From positions 31,588-95,587 of the forward strand of contig JANYDY010000016.1 of the NCBI GenBank assembly GCA_025363435.1: a stretch of 64,000 nucleotides of DNA, given 5' to 3'. Shown here piece by piece: positions 16,992 through 26,616 of this stretch; the first letter of the stretch is position 1; every line of letters starts with the position of its first letter. The notes beneath the pieces were generated by a model, which made no database searches, was not told where the DNA came from, and was given only the letters and a program-made list of their open reading frames with translations. A program made the translations under genes and the position numbers. Source of the DNA: Betaproteobacteria bacterium (GTDB taxonomy: Bacteria; Pseudomonadota; Gammaproteobacteria; Burkholderiales; SG8-41).

Positions 16992-19900
16992 CTAGCCGTA
17001 GAGAACCTTGACGTTGTCTTCGGAGAGCCACGCGCCGAGCGACTGCATCAGGTTGTCGTTGAGATTGATGCGCCAGTCGTCGCCCAACTGGATTTCGCAG
17101 CTCGCGGACTGATTGTGATAAACCAGCGTGACCGGGCAGTTGCCGTTGCGGTACGGCGAAAGCAATTCTCTCAATTTGGATGCCGATGACTGGCCGTTAC
17201 AGGTCAAACGCACACCGCGTGCAAATTTGGCGCGCGCCGCTTCGAGATCGTAGATTTTTTCGGCGGTGATGCGGGTGAAGGTCTCGCCCTCGTCGCCGCG
17301 CGTGATATTGCGCACTTTGACTTCCATCACCAGCACCGCATCATCGACGACGATTTTACGGTACTGGTCGAAATTTTCGCCGTAGACCACGATCTCCTGC
17401 GTCGCGTTGCCGTCGGAAAGCGCGATGATCACCATGCGCGATGTCGCCGTTTTCATGAAACGCACCGACTCGACCACACCGGCGATCATCTGCACGGGCG
17501 CGCTGTTGCCGTAACCCTGCGACGGTTGCAGACGATCGAGCGTGGTGCGCACAAACTGGCCGACCTCGTCTTTGTAGGCCGAAAACGGATGGCCTGACAG
17601 ATAAAAACCCAGCGCGGTTTTTTCTTCGCGCAAAAACACGCGTCGATCCCACGGCGCCGCTTCGATCAGTTTCGGCCGCACCTGCGCGGATTCGTCAGCG
17701 CCGCCGAACAGGCTGACCTGCTGCGCATTGCGTTCGTTCTGCTCCGCTGCGCCCAGCGCGATGCCAACCGAGGCCAGCAGCCGCGCACGGTTATCGTCGA
17801 TGGCGTCGAAGGCGCCGGCACGGATCAGCGCTTCAACCACGCGCCGGTTGACCAGACGCTTGTCGACACGTTCGCAGAAATCGAAGAGGTCGCGGAAAGC
17901 GCCGTCTTTCTCACGCGCGGCGACGATCGAATTGATCGCCGACTCGCCGCCACCCTTCACCGCCCCAAGACCATAACGAATGGTTTTGACGTCGATCGGC
18001 ACGAAACGGTATTCGCCGCTGTTGATATCGGGCGGCAGAATGTGCAAACGATTGGCCAGCGAGTCTTCGAAGAATTGCTTGACCTTGTCGGTGTCGTCCA
18101 TCATTGCCGACAAGTTGGCCGCCATGAAGGCGGCCGGATGGTGCGCTTTATAGAAAGCGGTCTGAAACGCCACCAGCGCGTACGCCGCGGCGTGCGACTT
18201 GTTGAAACCGTAACCGGCAAACTTTTCCATCAGGTCGAACAGTTCGTCGGCCTTGCCCTGCTTGAGTCCGTTTTTTCCCGCGCCCTCCTGGAAAATGGCG
18301 CGCTGCTCGGCCATCTCCTCGGCCTTTTTCTTGCCCATCGCGCGGCGCAACAGATCGGCGCCGCCGAGACTGTAGCCGCCGAGAATCTGCGCCATCTGCA
18401 TGACCTGTTCCTGATAGACCATGATGCCGTAGGTCTCAGCGAGAATCGATTCGACGCGCGGTTCCGGATAATCGAAACGCTTGCCGTGTTTACGCGCGAT
18501 GAAATCCGGAATCAGATCCATCGGGCCCGGACGGTAAAGCGCAACGAGCGCAATAATGTCCTCGAAGCGATCGGGCCGCGCCTGCTTCAACATGTCGCGC
18601 ATGCCGCGCGATTCAAACTGGAACACCGCCGTCGTGTTCGCCGTCGAGAATATTTTGTACGACTCGACATCATCGAGCGGCAGCATTTCGAGCGGCGTGT
18701 CGTATGACGGATCGAGCCGCTTGATGTAGCGCAGCGTCCAGTCGAGTATCGTCAGTGTGGTAAGCCCGAGAAAGTCGAACTTGACCAGCCCCGCCGCCTC
18801 GACGTCGTCCTTGTCGAACTGACTGACCGCGCTGCTTGAACCTTCAGCCATGTAGAGAGGGCAGAATTCAGTCAGCTTGCCCGGCGCAATCAGCACACCG
18901 CCCGCGTGCATGCCGACGTTGCGCGTCAAACCTTCAAGCTGGCCACCGAGTTCCAGCAGGCGCGCCACTTCTTCCTCGTTTTTTTCGCGCTCGCGCAACT
19001 GCGGTTCCATGTCACGCGCCATTTCAAGCGTAATCAGTTTGCCCGGCTGAAACGGAATCAGTTTGGCAATCTGGTCGCAGAAGGTATAACCGAGATCGAG
19101 CACGCGACCGACGTCGCGCACCACCGCCTTGGCAGCCATGGTGCCGAAGGTCGCGATCTGCGAGACGCTGTCAGCGCCGTATTTCTGCCGCACGTAATCG
19201 ATCACGCGGTCGCGGCCGTCCTGACAGAAATCGATGTCGAAGTCGGGCATCGAGACGCGTTCGGGATTGAGGAAGCGCTCGAACAGCAGCTTGTAGCGCA
19301 ACGGATCGAGATCGGTAATGCCGAGACTGTAGGCAACCAGCGAACCGGCCCCCGAACCGCGTCCCGGCCCCACCGGCACGCCGTTGTTCTTCGCCCAATT
19401 GATGAAATCGGCGACGATCAGGAAGTAACCGGGGAAACCCATCTGAATGATGGTCTTGATTTCAAATTCAAGCCGGTCCGCGTATTCGGCAGTGCGCGCC
19501 GCACGCGCATCCGCGTCGGGATAGAGCTGCGCGAGGCGTTCCTGCAAACCTTCATTGGCGCGCTCGCGCAGATAATCATCCAGCGTCTTGCCGGCGGGCA
19601 CGGGAAACAGCGGCAGGCGGCTCTTACCCAATTCAATCGAGAGGTTGCAGCGCCGCGCAATTTCAAACGTATTGGCCAGCGCCTGCGGAATATCGGCGAA
19701 CAGCTCGGCCATCTCCGCCTGCGTTTTGAAATACTGGTCGGGGCTGAAGCTGCGCGGGCGCCGCTGGTCGGCGAGCATTTGCCCTTCAGCGATGCAGACA
19801 CGCGCTTCGTGTGCAGTGAATTCATCGGGCTTGATGAACTGCACGGCGTGCGTCGCCGCCACCGGCAGCTTGAGGTCGGAGGCCAGCTGCAGTGTCTGCT

Positions 19901-20465
19901 GCACACAGTTCTCGACTGCTGCGGCATTACCGGCGAGTTGCGGCAGGCGCTGCAATTCGAGGTAATAACGCTGCGGCAGCACCTTTGCCCAGGCGCGCGC
20001 AAACTGCTGCGCCTGTTTTTGATTACCGGCGGCGAGCGCCATGCCGACGTCGCCATGATGCGCGCCCGACAGCGCAATCAGACCGTCGCCGGCCGCTTCG
20101 GCAAACCACTCGCGTTTGATTTCCGGGCGGCCGCGGTATTGATTGACGCGATAGGCCTGCGTAATCAGTTCGCACAGATTGCGATAGCCGGCGCGCGACT
20201 GGCACAGCAGTAAAAGGCGGTGCGGCTTGTCGCGGTCGGTTTCGTTTTCGATCCAGACGTCGCAACCGATGACGGGCTTGATGCCTTTGCTGCGCGCCGC
20301 GAGGTAAAACTTGACCATACCGAACACATTGGCGAGATCGGTCAGCGCCAGCGCCGGCATGCCATCGGCCGCCGCCGCCGCAACCGCATCATCGATACGC
20401 GCGATACCGTCGGTAATCGAGTATTCGCTGTGTAACCGAAGATGAACGAACGGCGGCGTGGACAT
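16992..20465 (-). CDS. dnaE: DNA polymerase III alpha subunit
   Basis: Replicative polymerase subunit, 1157 residues, matching the DnaE1 family. The N-terminal PHP domain begins at FVHLRLHSEYSITDGI; the catalytic C-family core holds the paired aspartates in MPDFDIDFCQDGRDRVIDYV, preceded by the glycine-rich block GPGRGSGAGSLVAYSLGITD; a helix-hairpin-helix region (FDAIDDNRARLL) and an OB fold (QMIAGVVESVRFMKTATSRMVIIALSDG) follow. The start at 20465 gives MSTPPFVHLRLHSEYS, directly at the PHP domain. It ends 3 bases from convergent acyP. Confidence 0.97.
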   Translation of the reverse strand: MSTPPFVHLRLHSEYSITDGIARIDDAVAAAAADGMPALALTDLANVFGMVKFYLAARSKGIKPVIGCDVWIENETDRDKPHRLLLLCQSRAGYRNLCELITQAYRVNQYRGRPEIKREWFAEAAGDGLIALSGAHHGDVGMALAAGNQKQAQQFARAWAKVLPQRYYLELQRLPQLAGNAAAVENCVQQTLQLASDLKLPVAATHAVQFIKPDEFTAHEARVCIAEGQMLADQRRPRSFSPDQYFKTQAEMAELFADIPQALANTFEIARRCNLSIELGKSRLPLFPVPAGKTLDDYLRERANEGLQERLAQLYPDADARAARTAEYADRLEFEIKTIIQMGFPGYFLIVADFINWAKNNGVPVGPGRGSGAGSLVAYSLGITDLDPLRYKLLFERFLNPERVSMPDFDIDFCQDGRDRVIDYVRQKYGADSVSQIATFGTMAAKAVVRDVGRVLDLGYTFCDQIAKLIPFQPGKLITLEMARDMEPQLREREKNEEEVARLLELGGQLEGLTRNVGMHAGGVLIAPGKLTEFCPLYMAEGSSSAVSQFDKDDVEAAGLVKFDFLGLTTLTILDWTLRYIKRLDPSYDTPLEMLPLDDVESYKIFSTANTTAVFQFESRGMRDMLKQARPDRFEDIIALVALYRPGPMDLIPDFIARKHGKRFDYPEPRVESILAETYGIMVYQEQVMQMAQILGGYSLGGADLLRRAMGKKKAEEMAEQRAIFQEGAGKNGLKQGKADELFDLMEKFAGYGFNKSHAAAYALVAFQTAFYKAHHPAAFMAANLSAMMDDTDKVKQFFEDSLANRLHILPPDINSGEYRFVPIDVKTIRYGLGAVKGGGESAINSIVAAREKDGAFRDLFDFCERVDKRLVNRRVVEALIRAGAFDAIDDNRARLLASVGIALGAAEQNERNAQQVSLFGGADESAQVRPKLIEAAPWDRRVFLREEKTALGFYLSGHPFSAYKDEVGQFVRTTLDRLQPSQGYGNSAPVQMIAGVVESVRFMKTATSRMVIIALSDGNATQEIVVYGENFDQYRKIVVDDAVLVMEVKVRNITRGDEGETFTRITAEKIYDLEAARAKFARGVRLTCNGQSSASKLRELLSPYRNGNCPVTLVYHNQSASCEIQLGDDWRINLNDNLMQSLGAWLSEDNVKVLYG

Positions 20466-20696
20466 GCGGCCATTTTAGCTTGTCCGTCGCAACTTGAGTA
20501 CGCCGGCGGCGCGTCGTACAAGTGCCTGATTGGTCAACGACTGTTATCGCAGCGCGTTAATGTTCAGACCGGCAGCGCGCTGCGCCGTGCCAGCGGCGGC
20601 CACCGGCTTGACAGGTTTGCTGTTCACGCTCAGATTCCAATATTCCCCGGCGACGGCAACGGGTCACCGGCAAACTGACGACTGGAGTCATCTACC

Positions 20697-21146
20697 ATGC
20701 GCACCATGCGGCTCGCACTCATCCTCCTGCTCCCGGCGTTCTGCGCGGGCGCGCAGGCGCAGGCCATTTATCGTTCCGTGATGCCGGACGGCAAGATCGT
20801 CTTCGGCGACAAGCCCGCCCCCGGCGCCAAGGAATCAAAACCCGTCGTGCTGCGCCCGTCGAATGTTGCCACGCCGGGGCCGACTTCCGGCACCGGCGCC
20901 ACGCCACGCCAGCAGACGCTCGACGGCGCCAGCAACGACGCCAATGCAGCGCAGCAGAATCTCGAGCGCGCACGTGCTGCGCTTGAAGCGGGGCGTGAAC
21001 CCGGGCCGGACGAACGTATCGGCACCAAATCCGGCACGCGCACCACTGAAGGCTACGACACGCGCGTCAAAGGGCTCGAACAGGAAGTTTCCAACGCGCA
21101 AAAACAGCTCGAAGAAGCGCAATCGAAGCGCAACGACGCGCGCTGA
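20697..21146 (+). CDS. Exported DUF4124 domain protein
   Basis: A 149-residue protein with a signal peptide (MRTMRLALILLLPAFCAGAQAQA) preceded by GGAG at suitable spacing. The mature N-terminus, IYRSVMPDGKIVFGDKPAPGAKE, matches DUF4124, a short beta-rich domain common in secreted proteobacterial proteins with the typical W/Y-x-D-x-G-x-x-x-F/Y-S/G-D-x-P pattern. The rest is low-complexity linker and a C-terminal helix rich in Glu, Gln and Lys (VKGLEQEVSNAQKQLEEAQSKR), likely a coiled coil. The function is unknown. The 230 bases upstream, next to divergent dnaE, show nothing further. Confidence 0.8.
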   Translation: MRTMRLALILLLPAFCAGAQAQAIYRSVMPDGKIVFGDKPAPGAKESKPVVLRPSNVATPGPTSGTGATPRQQTLDGASNDANAAQQNLERARAALEAGREPGPDERIGTKSGTRTTEGYDTRVKGLEQEVSNAQKQLEEAQSKRNDAR

Positions 21147-21303
21147 ACAAAAACGCTGCGGCGCAAGGCGCGCCGCCATTTAATTCACACAGAATTCGTA
21201 TCGGCGCCGGCTTGTTCAGTCGCACGCTGACGCGCCACGCATACAAAAATTGCGCAGTCGCAATTTCTGCATCTGACTCCAGAATCCCGAACCGGCTCTG
21301 CGC

Positions 21304-22215
21304 ATGAAATTTTCATCTCCCCATCACCGCACTGTGCCCGCGATGTGCGCCTTGTGGTTCATCTGGTCGTACAACTGGATCGTTGTCAAAGAGGGGCTGC
21401 GTTTCGCCGGCCCCTTCGACTATTCGGCGCTGCGCTGCATTTTCGGCGCCGTCGTCATGTTCGGTGTGCTGAAAATCATGAAAAAGCCATTGGCGCCGCC
21501 ACCGCTCGGCCGCACCTTCATGCTGGGCCTTTTCCAGACCACCGGATTCCTGTGCTTCTCAAGCTGGGCGCTGGTCGAAGGCGCCGTCGGCAAATCCGCA
21601 GTATTGATTTATACCTTTCCGTTCTGGACGCTGCTGTTCGCATGGATCGCGCTCGGTGAGCGCATCCGCGGGCTGCAATGGTTCGCCGTCACGCTGGCGG
21701 CAGCGGGCCTCACACTGGTGCTCGAGCCATGGGATCTTGCCGGTAGCCTGACGAGTCGCATACTCGCCGTGCTCGCCGGCGTAAGCTGGGCCATCAGCAC
21801 CGTCATCGCCAAAGACTGGCGCAGCCGCGGCAACTTTGATTTGCTCAGCGTGACCACCTGGCAGATGCTGTTCGGCGGCATCATTTGCTGCGTCATTGCG
21901 GCAGCAGTACCATCGCGGGCGATCGAATGGAACGGTTATTTCATTCTGTTGATCGCAGCCAGCGGCATCGTTGCCACTGCATTGGGCTGGCTGCTGTGAC
22001 TGTATATTCTCAAGCAGTTGTCGGCCGGCGTCGCCGGTCTGGGCATGATGGCAGTGCCGGCGTTGGGCGTGCTGTTTTCGCGCCTGCATTACGGCGAAAG
22101 CTTCGAGCGCATCGAAATCGCCGGCATGCTGCTGCTCGGCGCCAGCCTGGTGCTGCTGTCGTGGCTGAACATGCGCGCCCAATCCGCGGCGACGCCGCTG
22201 CTGGCGCAGGAGTAA
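21304..22215 (+). pseudogene. EamA/DMT-family transporter interrupted by an in-frame TGA
   Basis: The reading frame encodes a 10-helix drug/metabolite exporter of the EamA family (MCALWFIWSYNWIVVKEGLRFAGPFDYSALRC, GKSAVLIYTFPFWTLLFAWIALGE). At 21997-21999 a TGA occurs after ALGWLL, yet the same frame continues without damage as LYILKQLSAGVAGLGMMAVPALG through the last helices to a TAA at 22213-22215. Relatives usually have Trp at this spot, so a TGG-to-TGA change is the simplest explanation. The second EamA repeat would be truncated, probably destroying function, unless the stop is read through (TGA followed by C is a leaky context) or is a sequencing error. Confidence 0.85.
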
Positions 22216-22256
22216 GGGCAGGATTCGGGATTCAGTATTGAGGGTTCAGTAAAAAC

Positions 22257-23120
22257 ATGAAACCAAGTACTTCGCAGTTTCACCACATCCGCAATCTGCG
22301 TTATCACCTGCGCTGCTGGGGCAATGCGAACGCGCCGAAGATTTTCCTGCTGCATGGTTGGATGGATGTTTCGGCGTCGTTTCAGTTTCTGGTCGATAGC
22401 TTCGCGCGCGATTGGTGTGTCATCGCGCCGGACTGGCGTGGCTTCGGCCTCACTGAATGGGCGCGCGACGGCTACTGGTTTCCCGACTACTACGCCGACC
22501 TCGATGCAATACTGAATATTTACCAGCCCGATGCGCCGGTGAATCTGATCGGCCACAGCATGGGCGGCAACGTCGCCTGCACTTACGCCGGCGTGCGACC
22601 GCAGCGCGTGGCAAAACTGATTTCGCTTGAAGGCTTCGGTGCTTCGCGCACGGCGCCCTCGGAGGCACCGAAGCGTTACGCGCGCTGGCTCGAACAACTG
22701 GCTGCGCCGCCGGCATTCAAACCATACGCATCGTTCGATGCAGTCGCCGCACGCATGCAAAAAAGCAATCCGCGCCTGACCACGGCGCGCGCGCAATTTC
22801 TGGCGCAACACTGGGCGCAGCAAAACGCCGCCGGTGAAGTCGTGCTGCGCAGCGACCCCGCGCACAAAATCGTCAATCCGGTATTGAGCCGCATCGAAGA
22901 ACTGCTGGCCTGCTGGCGCCGGACAACCGCACCGGTCTTATGGTTACGCGGCGACGCGTCCAGCGCACCCGGATGGCGCAGCGATGACACCTCGCAATTC
23001 GACGAGCGCAAAGCGGCGTTTACCCACCTGACCGAAAGCGTGATTGCCGATTGCGGCCATATGCTGCACCACGACCAGCCACAGAAAATGGCCTCCGCTA
23101 TTGAAGATTTCCTGCGTTAG
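22257..23120 (+). CDS. Alpha/beta-fold hydrolase
   Basis: A 287-residue cytosolic serine hydrolase of the alpha/beta fold. The oxyanion-hole block is IFLLHGWMDVSASF, the nucleophile elbow is LIGHSMGGNVA, an acid follows in the late strand region (LWLRGDASSAPGW), and the catalytic histidine is in VIADCGHMLHHDQP. The family includes esterases, lipases, thioesterases and C-C hydrolases; I cannot name the substrate. It follows the interrupted EamA gene by 41 bases on the same strand and may have been co-transcribed with it. Confidence 0.85.
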   Translation: MKPSTSQFHHIRNLRYHLRCWGNANAPKIFLLHGWMDVSASFQFLVDSFARDWCVIAPDWRGFGLTEWARDGYWFPDYYADLDAILNIYQPDAPVNLIGHSMGGNVACTYAGVRPQRVAKLISLEGFGASRTAPSEAPKRYARWLEQLAAPPAFKPYASFDAVAARMQKSNPRLTTARAQFLAQHWAQQNAAGEVVLRSDPAHKIVNPVLSRIEELLACWRRTTAPVLWLRGDASSAPGWRSDDTSQFDERKAAFTHLTESVIADCGHMLHHDQPQKMASAIEDFLR

Positions 23121-23255
23121 ATCAAATATATTTGGTTCTGCAGGAAGACTGCATGTAGATTTGGCGGTAGAGTAGATACCGTTTGTAGGTCCGGTTCAAA
23201 CAGGATCGGCAAAAAGTTCCGTCAACGACGGACACCCTGACTGGAGGAAGTGAAA

Positions 23256-24230
23256 ATGAAATCGCAACTCTCGCGTCTTGCATTCGCCGGTTTATTGACT
23301 GCCGCATCACTTGCCGGCGCGCAGGACTACCCAACCAAAGCCGTCAACGTCATCGTGCCGTTCGCCGCCGGCGGACCGACCGACACGCTGGGACGCAATC
23401 TCGGCGTCGCACTGACCGCGCCGATGAAACAGCAGATCATTATTGAAAACGCCGGCGGTGCCGGCGGCACCATTGGCATCAACAAAGTCGCCAAGGCAAA
23501 ACCGGACGGCTACACGCTGCTGCTGATGCATATCGGCATGTCTACCGCGCCGTCGCTCTATCGCAAGCTGCCGTACGACACCATGAATGATTTCGAATTC
23601 ATAGGCCAAGTTGCCGACGTGCCAATGACGCTGATTGCGAAAACCGCATTACCGCCGGATAACCTGAAAGACCTGATCAAGTATGTGCAGGCAAACAAGG
23701 CGACCATCAACCTCGCCAATGCCGGCATCGGCGCGGCCTCGCATCTGTGCGGTCTGTTGTTTACCTCGGCGATCAAGACCGATCTGACCACCATCCCGTT
23801 TACTGGCACCGCGCCGGCGATGACCGCGCTGATGGGCGGCCAGGTTGATCTCATGTGCGATCAGACGACGAACACGACGCAACAAATCAAATCGGGCAAG
23901 GTCAAGGTCTACGGCGTCACTACCAAAGCGCGAGTGGCGTCACTGCAATTCGTGCCGACGCTGAGCGAAGCCGGCCTGCCGAATTTCGAAGTCGCGGTCT
24001 GGCACGGTCTCTACGCACCGAAGGGCACGCCAAAACCGGTCATCGACAAACTGGTTGCATCACTGCAGACCGCGGTGCAGGACGCCACGTTCAAGTCACG
24101 CCTCAACGAACTCGGTGCGCAGGTAGTGTCGAAAGAAAAAGCCACGCCCGACTCGTTGCGCACCCATCTGCAGGCAGAAATCAACAAGTGGGCGCCTATC
24201 ATCAAGGCGGCCGGGATCTACGCAGACTGA
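23256..24230 (+). CDS. Bug-family tripartite tricarboxylate receptor (orphan)
   Basis: Periplasmic binding protein of the Bug/TctC family, which captures carboxylates for TctAB-type transporters or for signalling. It has a signal peptide (MKSQLSRLAFAGLLTAASLAGAQD), then YPTKAVNVIVPFAAGGPTDTLGRNLG and the GGAGGTIGINKVAKAKPDGYTLL block shared by all Bug proteins. GGAGG lies 8 bases before the ATG at 23256, which I prefer to the GTG at 23250 in the track. No tctA or tctB genes are in the window, so it is an orphan receptor, as most Bug proteins in this lineage are. It ends 25 bases from the convergent cupin gene. Confidence 0.93.
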   Translation: MKSQLSRLAFAGLLTAASLAGAQDYPTKAVNVIVPFAAGGPTDTLGRNLGVALTAPMKQQIIIENAGGAGGTIGINKVAKAKPDGYTLLLMHIGMSTAPSLYRKLPYDTMNDFEFIGQVADVPMTLIAKTALPPDNLKDLIKYVQANKATINLANAGIGAASHLCGLLFTSAIKTDLTTIPFTGTAPAMTALMGGQVDLMCDQTTNTTQQIKSGKVKVYGVTTKARVASLQFVPTLSEAGLPNFEVAVWHGLYAPKGTPKPVIDKLVASLQTAVQDATFKSRLNELGAQVVSKEKATPDSLRTHLQAEINKWAPIIKAAGIYAD

Positions 24231-24255
24231 GACGCTGCCTGAAACACCGGCTGCG

Positions 24256-24636
24256 CTAAAGCAGTTCGGTGTCGTCGTGCGCGTAGGCCGGCGCGCATGC
24301 GCAGAGTATTTTCAGCTGCACGGCACCGGTATTTGAGATGCAATGCGGCGTGCCCGGCGCGATGCAAACGGTGTCGCCGACGCTTACCGCAAACTGTCTG
24401 TCGCCAAGCGTCATCAGCCCCGCCCCCGCAGTGATGTGATAAATCTCTTCGGTCAGGCGATGGCGGTGTAACACCGTTTGCGCGCAGGGTTCGACAATCG
24501 CCTCGGCAAAACTCTGATTTTGGTTGCCGTGCTGCGACGGATGCATCAACTCGCGTATGGTTGAACCGTCTTTGGTGACATAAGCCGCGACCGCGCCATA
24601 AGCGGTTTTCATCGCACCGTCCGTCGCGTCGGTCAT
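24256..24636 (-). CDS. Small cupin-domain protein
   Basis: A 126-residue single-domain cupin. The first metal-binding motif is visible as CAQTVLHRHRLTEEIYHITAGAGLMTLG (H, H, E) and the second as GDTVCIAPGTPHCISNTG (H). Such proteins are metal-dependent dioxygenases, isomerases or simple binding proteins; which applies here is not decidable. The ATG at 24636 overlaps the stop of the upstream dehydrogenase gene in an ATGA, indicating translational coupling and a shared pathway. The longer track ORF lies inside that gene and is not real. Confidence 0.83.
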   Translation of the reverse strand: MTDATDGAMKTAYGAVAAYVTKDGSTIRELMHPSQHGNQNQSFAEAIVEPCAQTVLHRHRLTEEIYHITAGAGLMTLGDRQFAVSVGDTVCIAPGTPHCISNTGAVQLKILCACAPAYAHDDTELL

Positions 24637-25508
24637 GAAAGTCCGGCGCGTTCGGCGATGTAATCCGCCAGTGACGCCCAATCCTTGTCGCCGAGACCGC
24701 GATTCAACGCCCCCAGATGCTGTTCGCGGATAACGCCGGCGAGCGGCAGCGGCACTTGTGTTTCGCCGCCGGCGGCCAGCGCGAGCTCGACGTCTTTCAA
24801 ACCGAGCCGCAGCGTGAATGACGCATTATCGAAATTGCGCTCGACCATCAGCTTGCCGTAATTGCGATAAGACGTGCCGGAAAACGAAGTGGTGGTTACC
24901 AGTTCGTAAAACGCTTTGACATCAACACCGGATTTGCGCACCAGCGCGAAAGCCTCGCCCATGCTTTCTACCGCCGCCGCCAGCATGTAGTTGCGCGCGA
25001 TCTTCACGATATTGGCGGTGGCAGGTTCGTCGCCGGCAATAAAAACGTGTTTTCCCATTGCAGCGAACAGGGGCTCGCAGCGCATGAGCGCCGCCGGCGC
25101 ACCGCCGGCAATAATATCGAGCTGCCCCTTTTCCGCTGCCGCCGGGCGCCCGAACACCGGTGCGGCAACATAATCGCTACCCGCCTCGCGATGCAACTGC
25201 GTCAGCCGTTTGGCCATGTGCAAACTCACGGTCGCCATATTCACATGCAGACTGCCGGCTTGCATGCCCGCAATCAGACCCGGCGCTATGCACATCGACT
25301 CAACTGCGGCGTCGTCAGCGAGCATCGAAATGATGACTTCAGTGTCGAGCAATTCCAGCGGCGCAGCGGCGACGCGTGCACCGCGTAACTGCAATGGCGC
25401 GGCGGCAGCCGCGGTGCGGTTATAGACCAGCAACTCGTGGCCGCCATCGAGCAACCGGCCCGCCATGCCGCGCCCCATCTGCCCGAGCCCCATGAATCCG
25501 ACTTTCAT
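24633..25508 (-). CDS. 3-hydroxyisobutyrate dehydrogenase-family oxidoreductase
   Basis: A 291-residue beta-hydroxyacid dehydrogenase, oxidising or reducing a short beta-hydroxy acid with NAD(P). The N-terminal dinucleotide loop is VGFMGLGQMGRGMAGRLLDGG; the substrate-binding and catalytic region includes YVAAPVFGRPAAAEKGQL and the catalytic lysine segment ANIVKIARNYMLAAAVESMGEAF. The ATG at 25508 starts exactly at MKVGFMGLG, as expected for the family; the track start is further upstream. It is the first gene of a two-gene operon with the cupin, and its product may act on related carbonyl compounds. Confidence 0.9.
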   Translation of the reverse strand: MKVGFMGLGQMGRGMAGRLLDGGHELLVYNRTAAAAAPLQLRGARVAAAPLELLDTEVIISMLADDAAVESMCIAPGLIAGMQAGSLHVNMATVSLHMAKRLTQLHREAGSDYVAAPVFGRPAAAEKGQLDIIAGGAPAALMRCEPLFAAMGKHVFIAGDEPATANIVKIARNYMLAAAVESMGEAFALVRKSGVDVKAFYELVTTTSFSGTSYRNYGKLMVERNFDNASFTLRLGLKDVELALAAGGETQVPLPLAGVIREQHLGALNRGLGDKDWASLADYIAERAGLS

Positions 25509-25664
25509 TGCCGCACGCCCCCGCAGGTTTATATCGATCAAATGTTAGCACCTCCACTGCTGCATCCGCGCAGGCATCCGCCTCGCGCTGCATCGCTGGA
25601 CAAGCCCATGTTCCCGCGCTAGATTGACACGATTGCCGCCCAGGCCACTCTTCAGGAGACGCAA

Positions 25665-26552
25665 ATGCGCAGATTTATCACTACCATAATCACCGCCGCG
25701 CTACTCGGCGGCCCGGTCGCCGCGCAGGACCTCGGCGGCACGCTGAAAAAGATCAAGGACACCGGCACCATTACGCTGGGACATCGCGAATCTTCCATCC
25801 CCTTTTCCTATCTCGACGACAAGCAGCAGCCGATCGGCTACGCGCTCGACCTGTGCATGAAAATCGTCGATGCAGTGAAAACCGAGCTGAAAATACCCAA
25901 TCTCAAAGTCACGCTGCAACCGGTGACCTCGAGCAACCGTATCCCGCTGCTGCAAAACGGCACTATCGATCTCGAATGCGGCTCAACCACCAATTCGGTG
26001 GCGCGCCAGGAGCAGGTGTCGTTCGGGCCGACCTATTTCGTCATCAATGTCAGCGCAGCGGTAAAAAAAAGCTCCAGCGTCAACACGATCGCCGACCTCG
26101 ACGGCAAAACGGTTTCGACAACCTCGGGCACTACCTCGGTGCCGCTGATCAAGTCGTATGAGAAAGCCAAGGGCGTAGACGTCAAGGAAATTTACGGTAA
26201 GGACCACGCCGAATCATTTCTGCTGCTCGCCGACGACCGTGCCGCGGCCTTTATCATGGACGACATCCTGCTCGCCGGCCAGATTGCCAATGCGCGCAAT
26301 CCCGCCGACTATCGCATCCTGCCCGAATCGCTGCGACAGGAGCCTTACAGCATGATGCTACGCAAAGGTGATGCGCCGTTCAAGGCGCTGGTCGATCGCG
26401 CCGTCGGCGCCGTGATGAAATCGGGCGAGATCGAAAAAATCTATGCGAAGTGGTTTACCGCACCGATTGCACCAAAAGGCGTCAATCTCAACTTTCCTAT
26501 GACACCGGTGATACGCGACGCCTTCAAGAACCCGAACGACAAGGGCGTCTAA
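25665..26552 (+). CDS. gltI: Glutamate/aspartate ABC transporter substrate-binding protein
   Basis: Periplasmic receptor, 295 residues, with a signal peptide (MRRFITTIITAALLGGPVAAQD) and the family-3 extracellular binding fold: GTLKKIKDTGTITLGHRESSIPFSYLDDKQQPIGYALDLC, then VTSSNRIPLLQNGTIDLECGSTTNS, where the arginine and aspartate contact the amino acid. This wording is typical of GltI/AatJ proteins. AGGAG precedes the ATG at 25665. It heads the four-gene operon with two permeases and an ATPase, and an intrinsic terminator follows it directly, probably keeping receptor levels above permease levels. Confidence 0.92.
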   Translation: MRRFITTIITAALLGGPVAAQDLGGTLKKIKDTGTITLGHRESSIPFSYLDDKQQPIGYALDLCMKIVDAVKTELKIPNLKVTLQPVTSSNRIPLLQNGTIDLECGSTTNSVARQEQVSFGPTYFVINVSAAVKKSSSVNTIADLDGKTVSTTSGTTSVPLIKSYEKAKGVDVKEIYGKDHAESFLLLADDRAAAFIMDDILLAGQIANARNPADYRILPESLRQEPYSMMLRKGDAPFKALVDRAVGAVMKSGEIEKIYAKWFTAPIAPKGVNLNFPMTPVIRDAFKNPNDKGV

Positions 26553-26569
26553 GCTTTATTTTCCGAATG

Positions 26570-26603
26570 AGCCGGACCGCTGAAAAAACGGTCCGGCTTT
26601 TTT
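26570..26603 (+). terminator. Intrinsic terminator inside the glt operon
   Basis: A perfect 10-bp stem (AGCCGGACCG / CGGTCCGGCT) with a 9-base loop rich in A is followed by six Ts. It sits between gltI and gltJ, which are on the same strand, and so should act as a partial terminator that favours production of the abundant periplasmic receptor. Confidence 0.9.
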
Positions 26604-26616
26604 ATTTCAGGGATCG

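Noticed and set aside
25624-25652. gltI promoter based on TTGACA at 25624
   Set aside because: The -35 is perfect but no acceptable -10 occurs at 16-18 bases, so the site was not listed.
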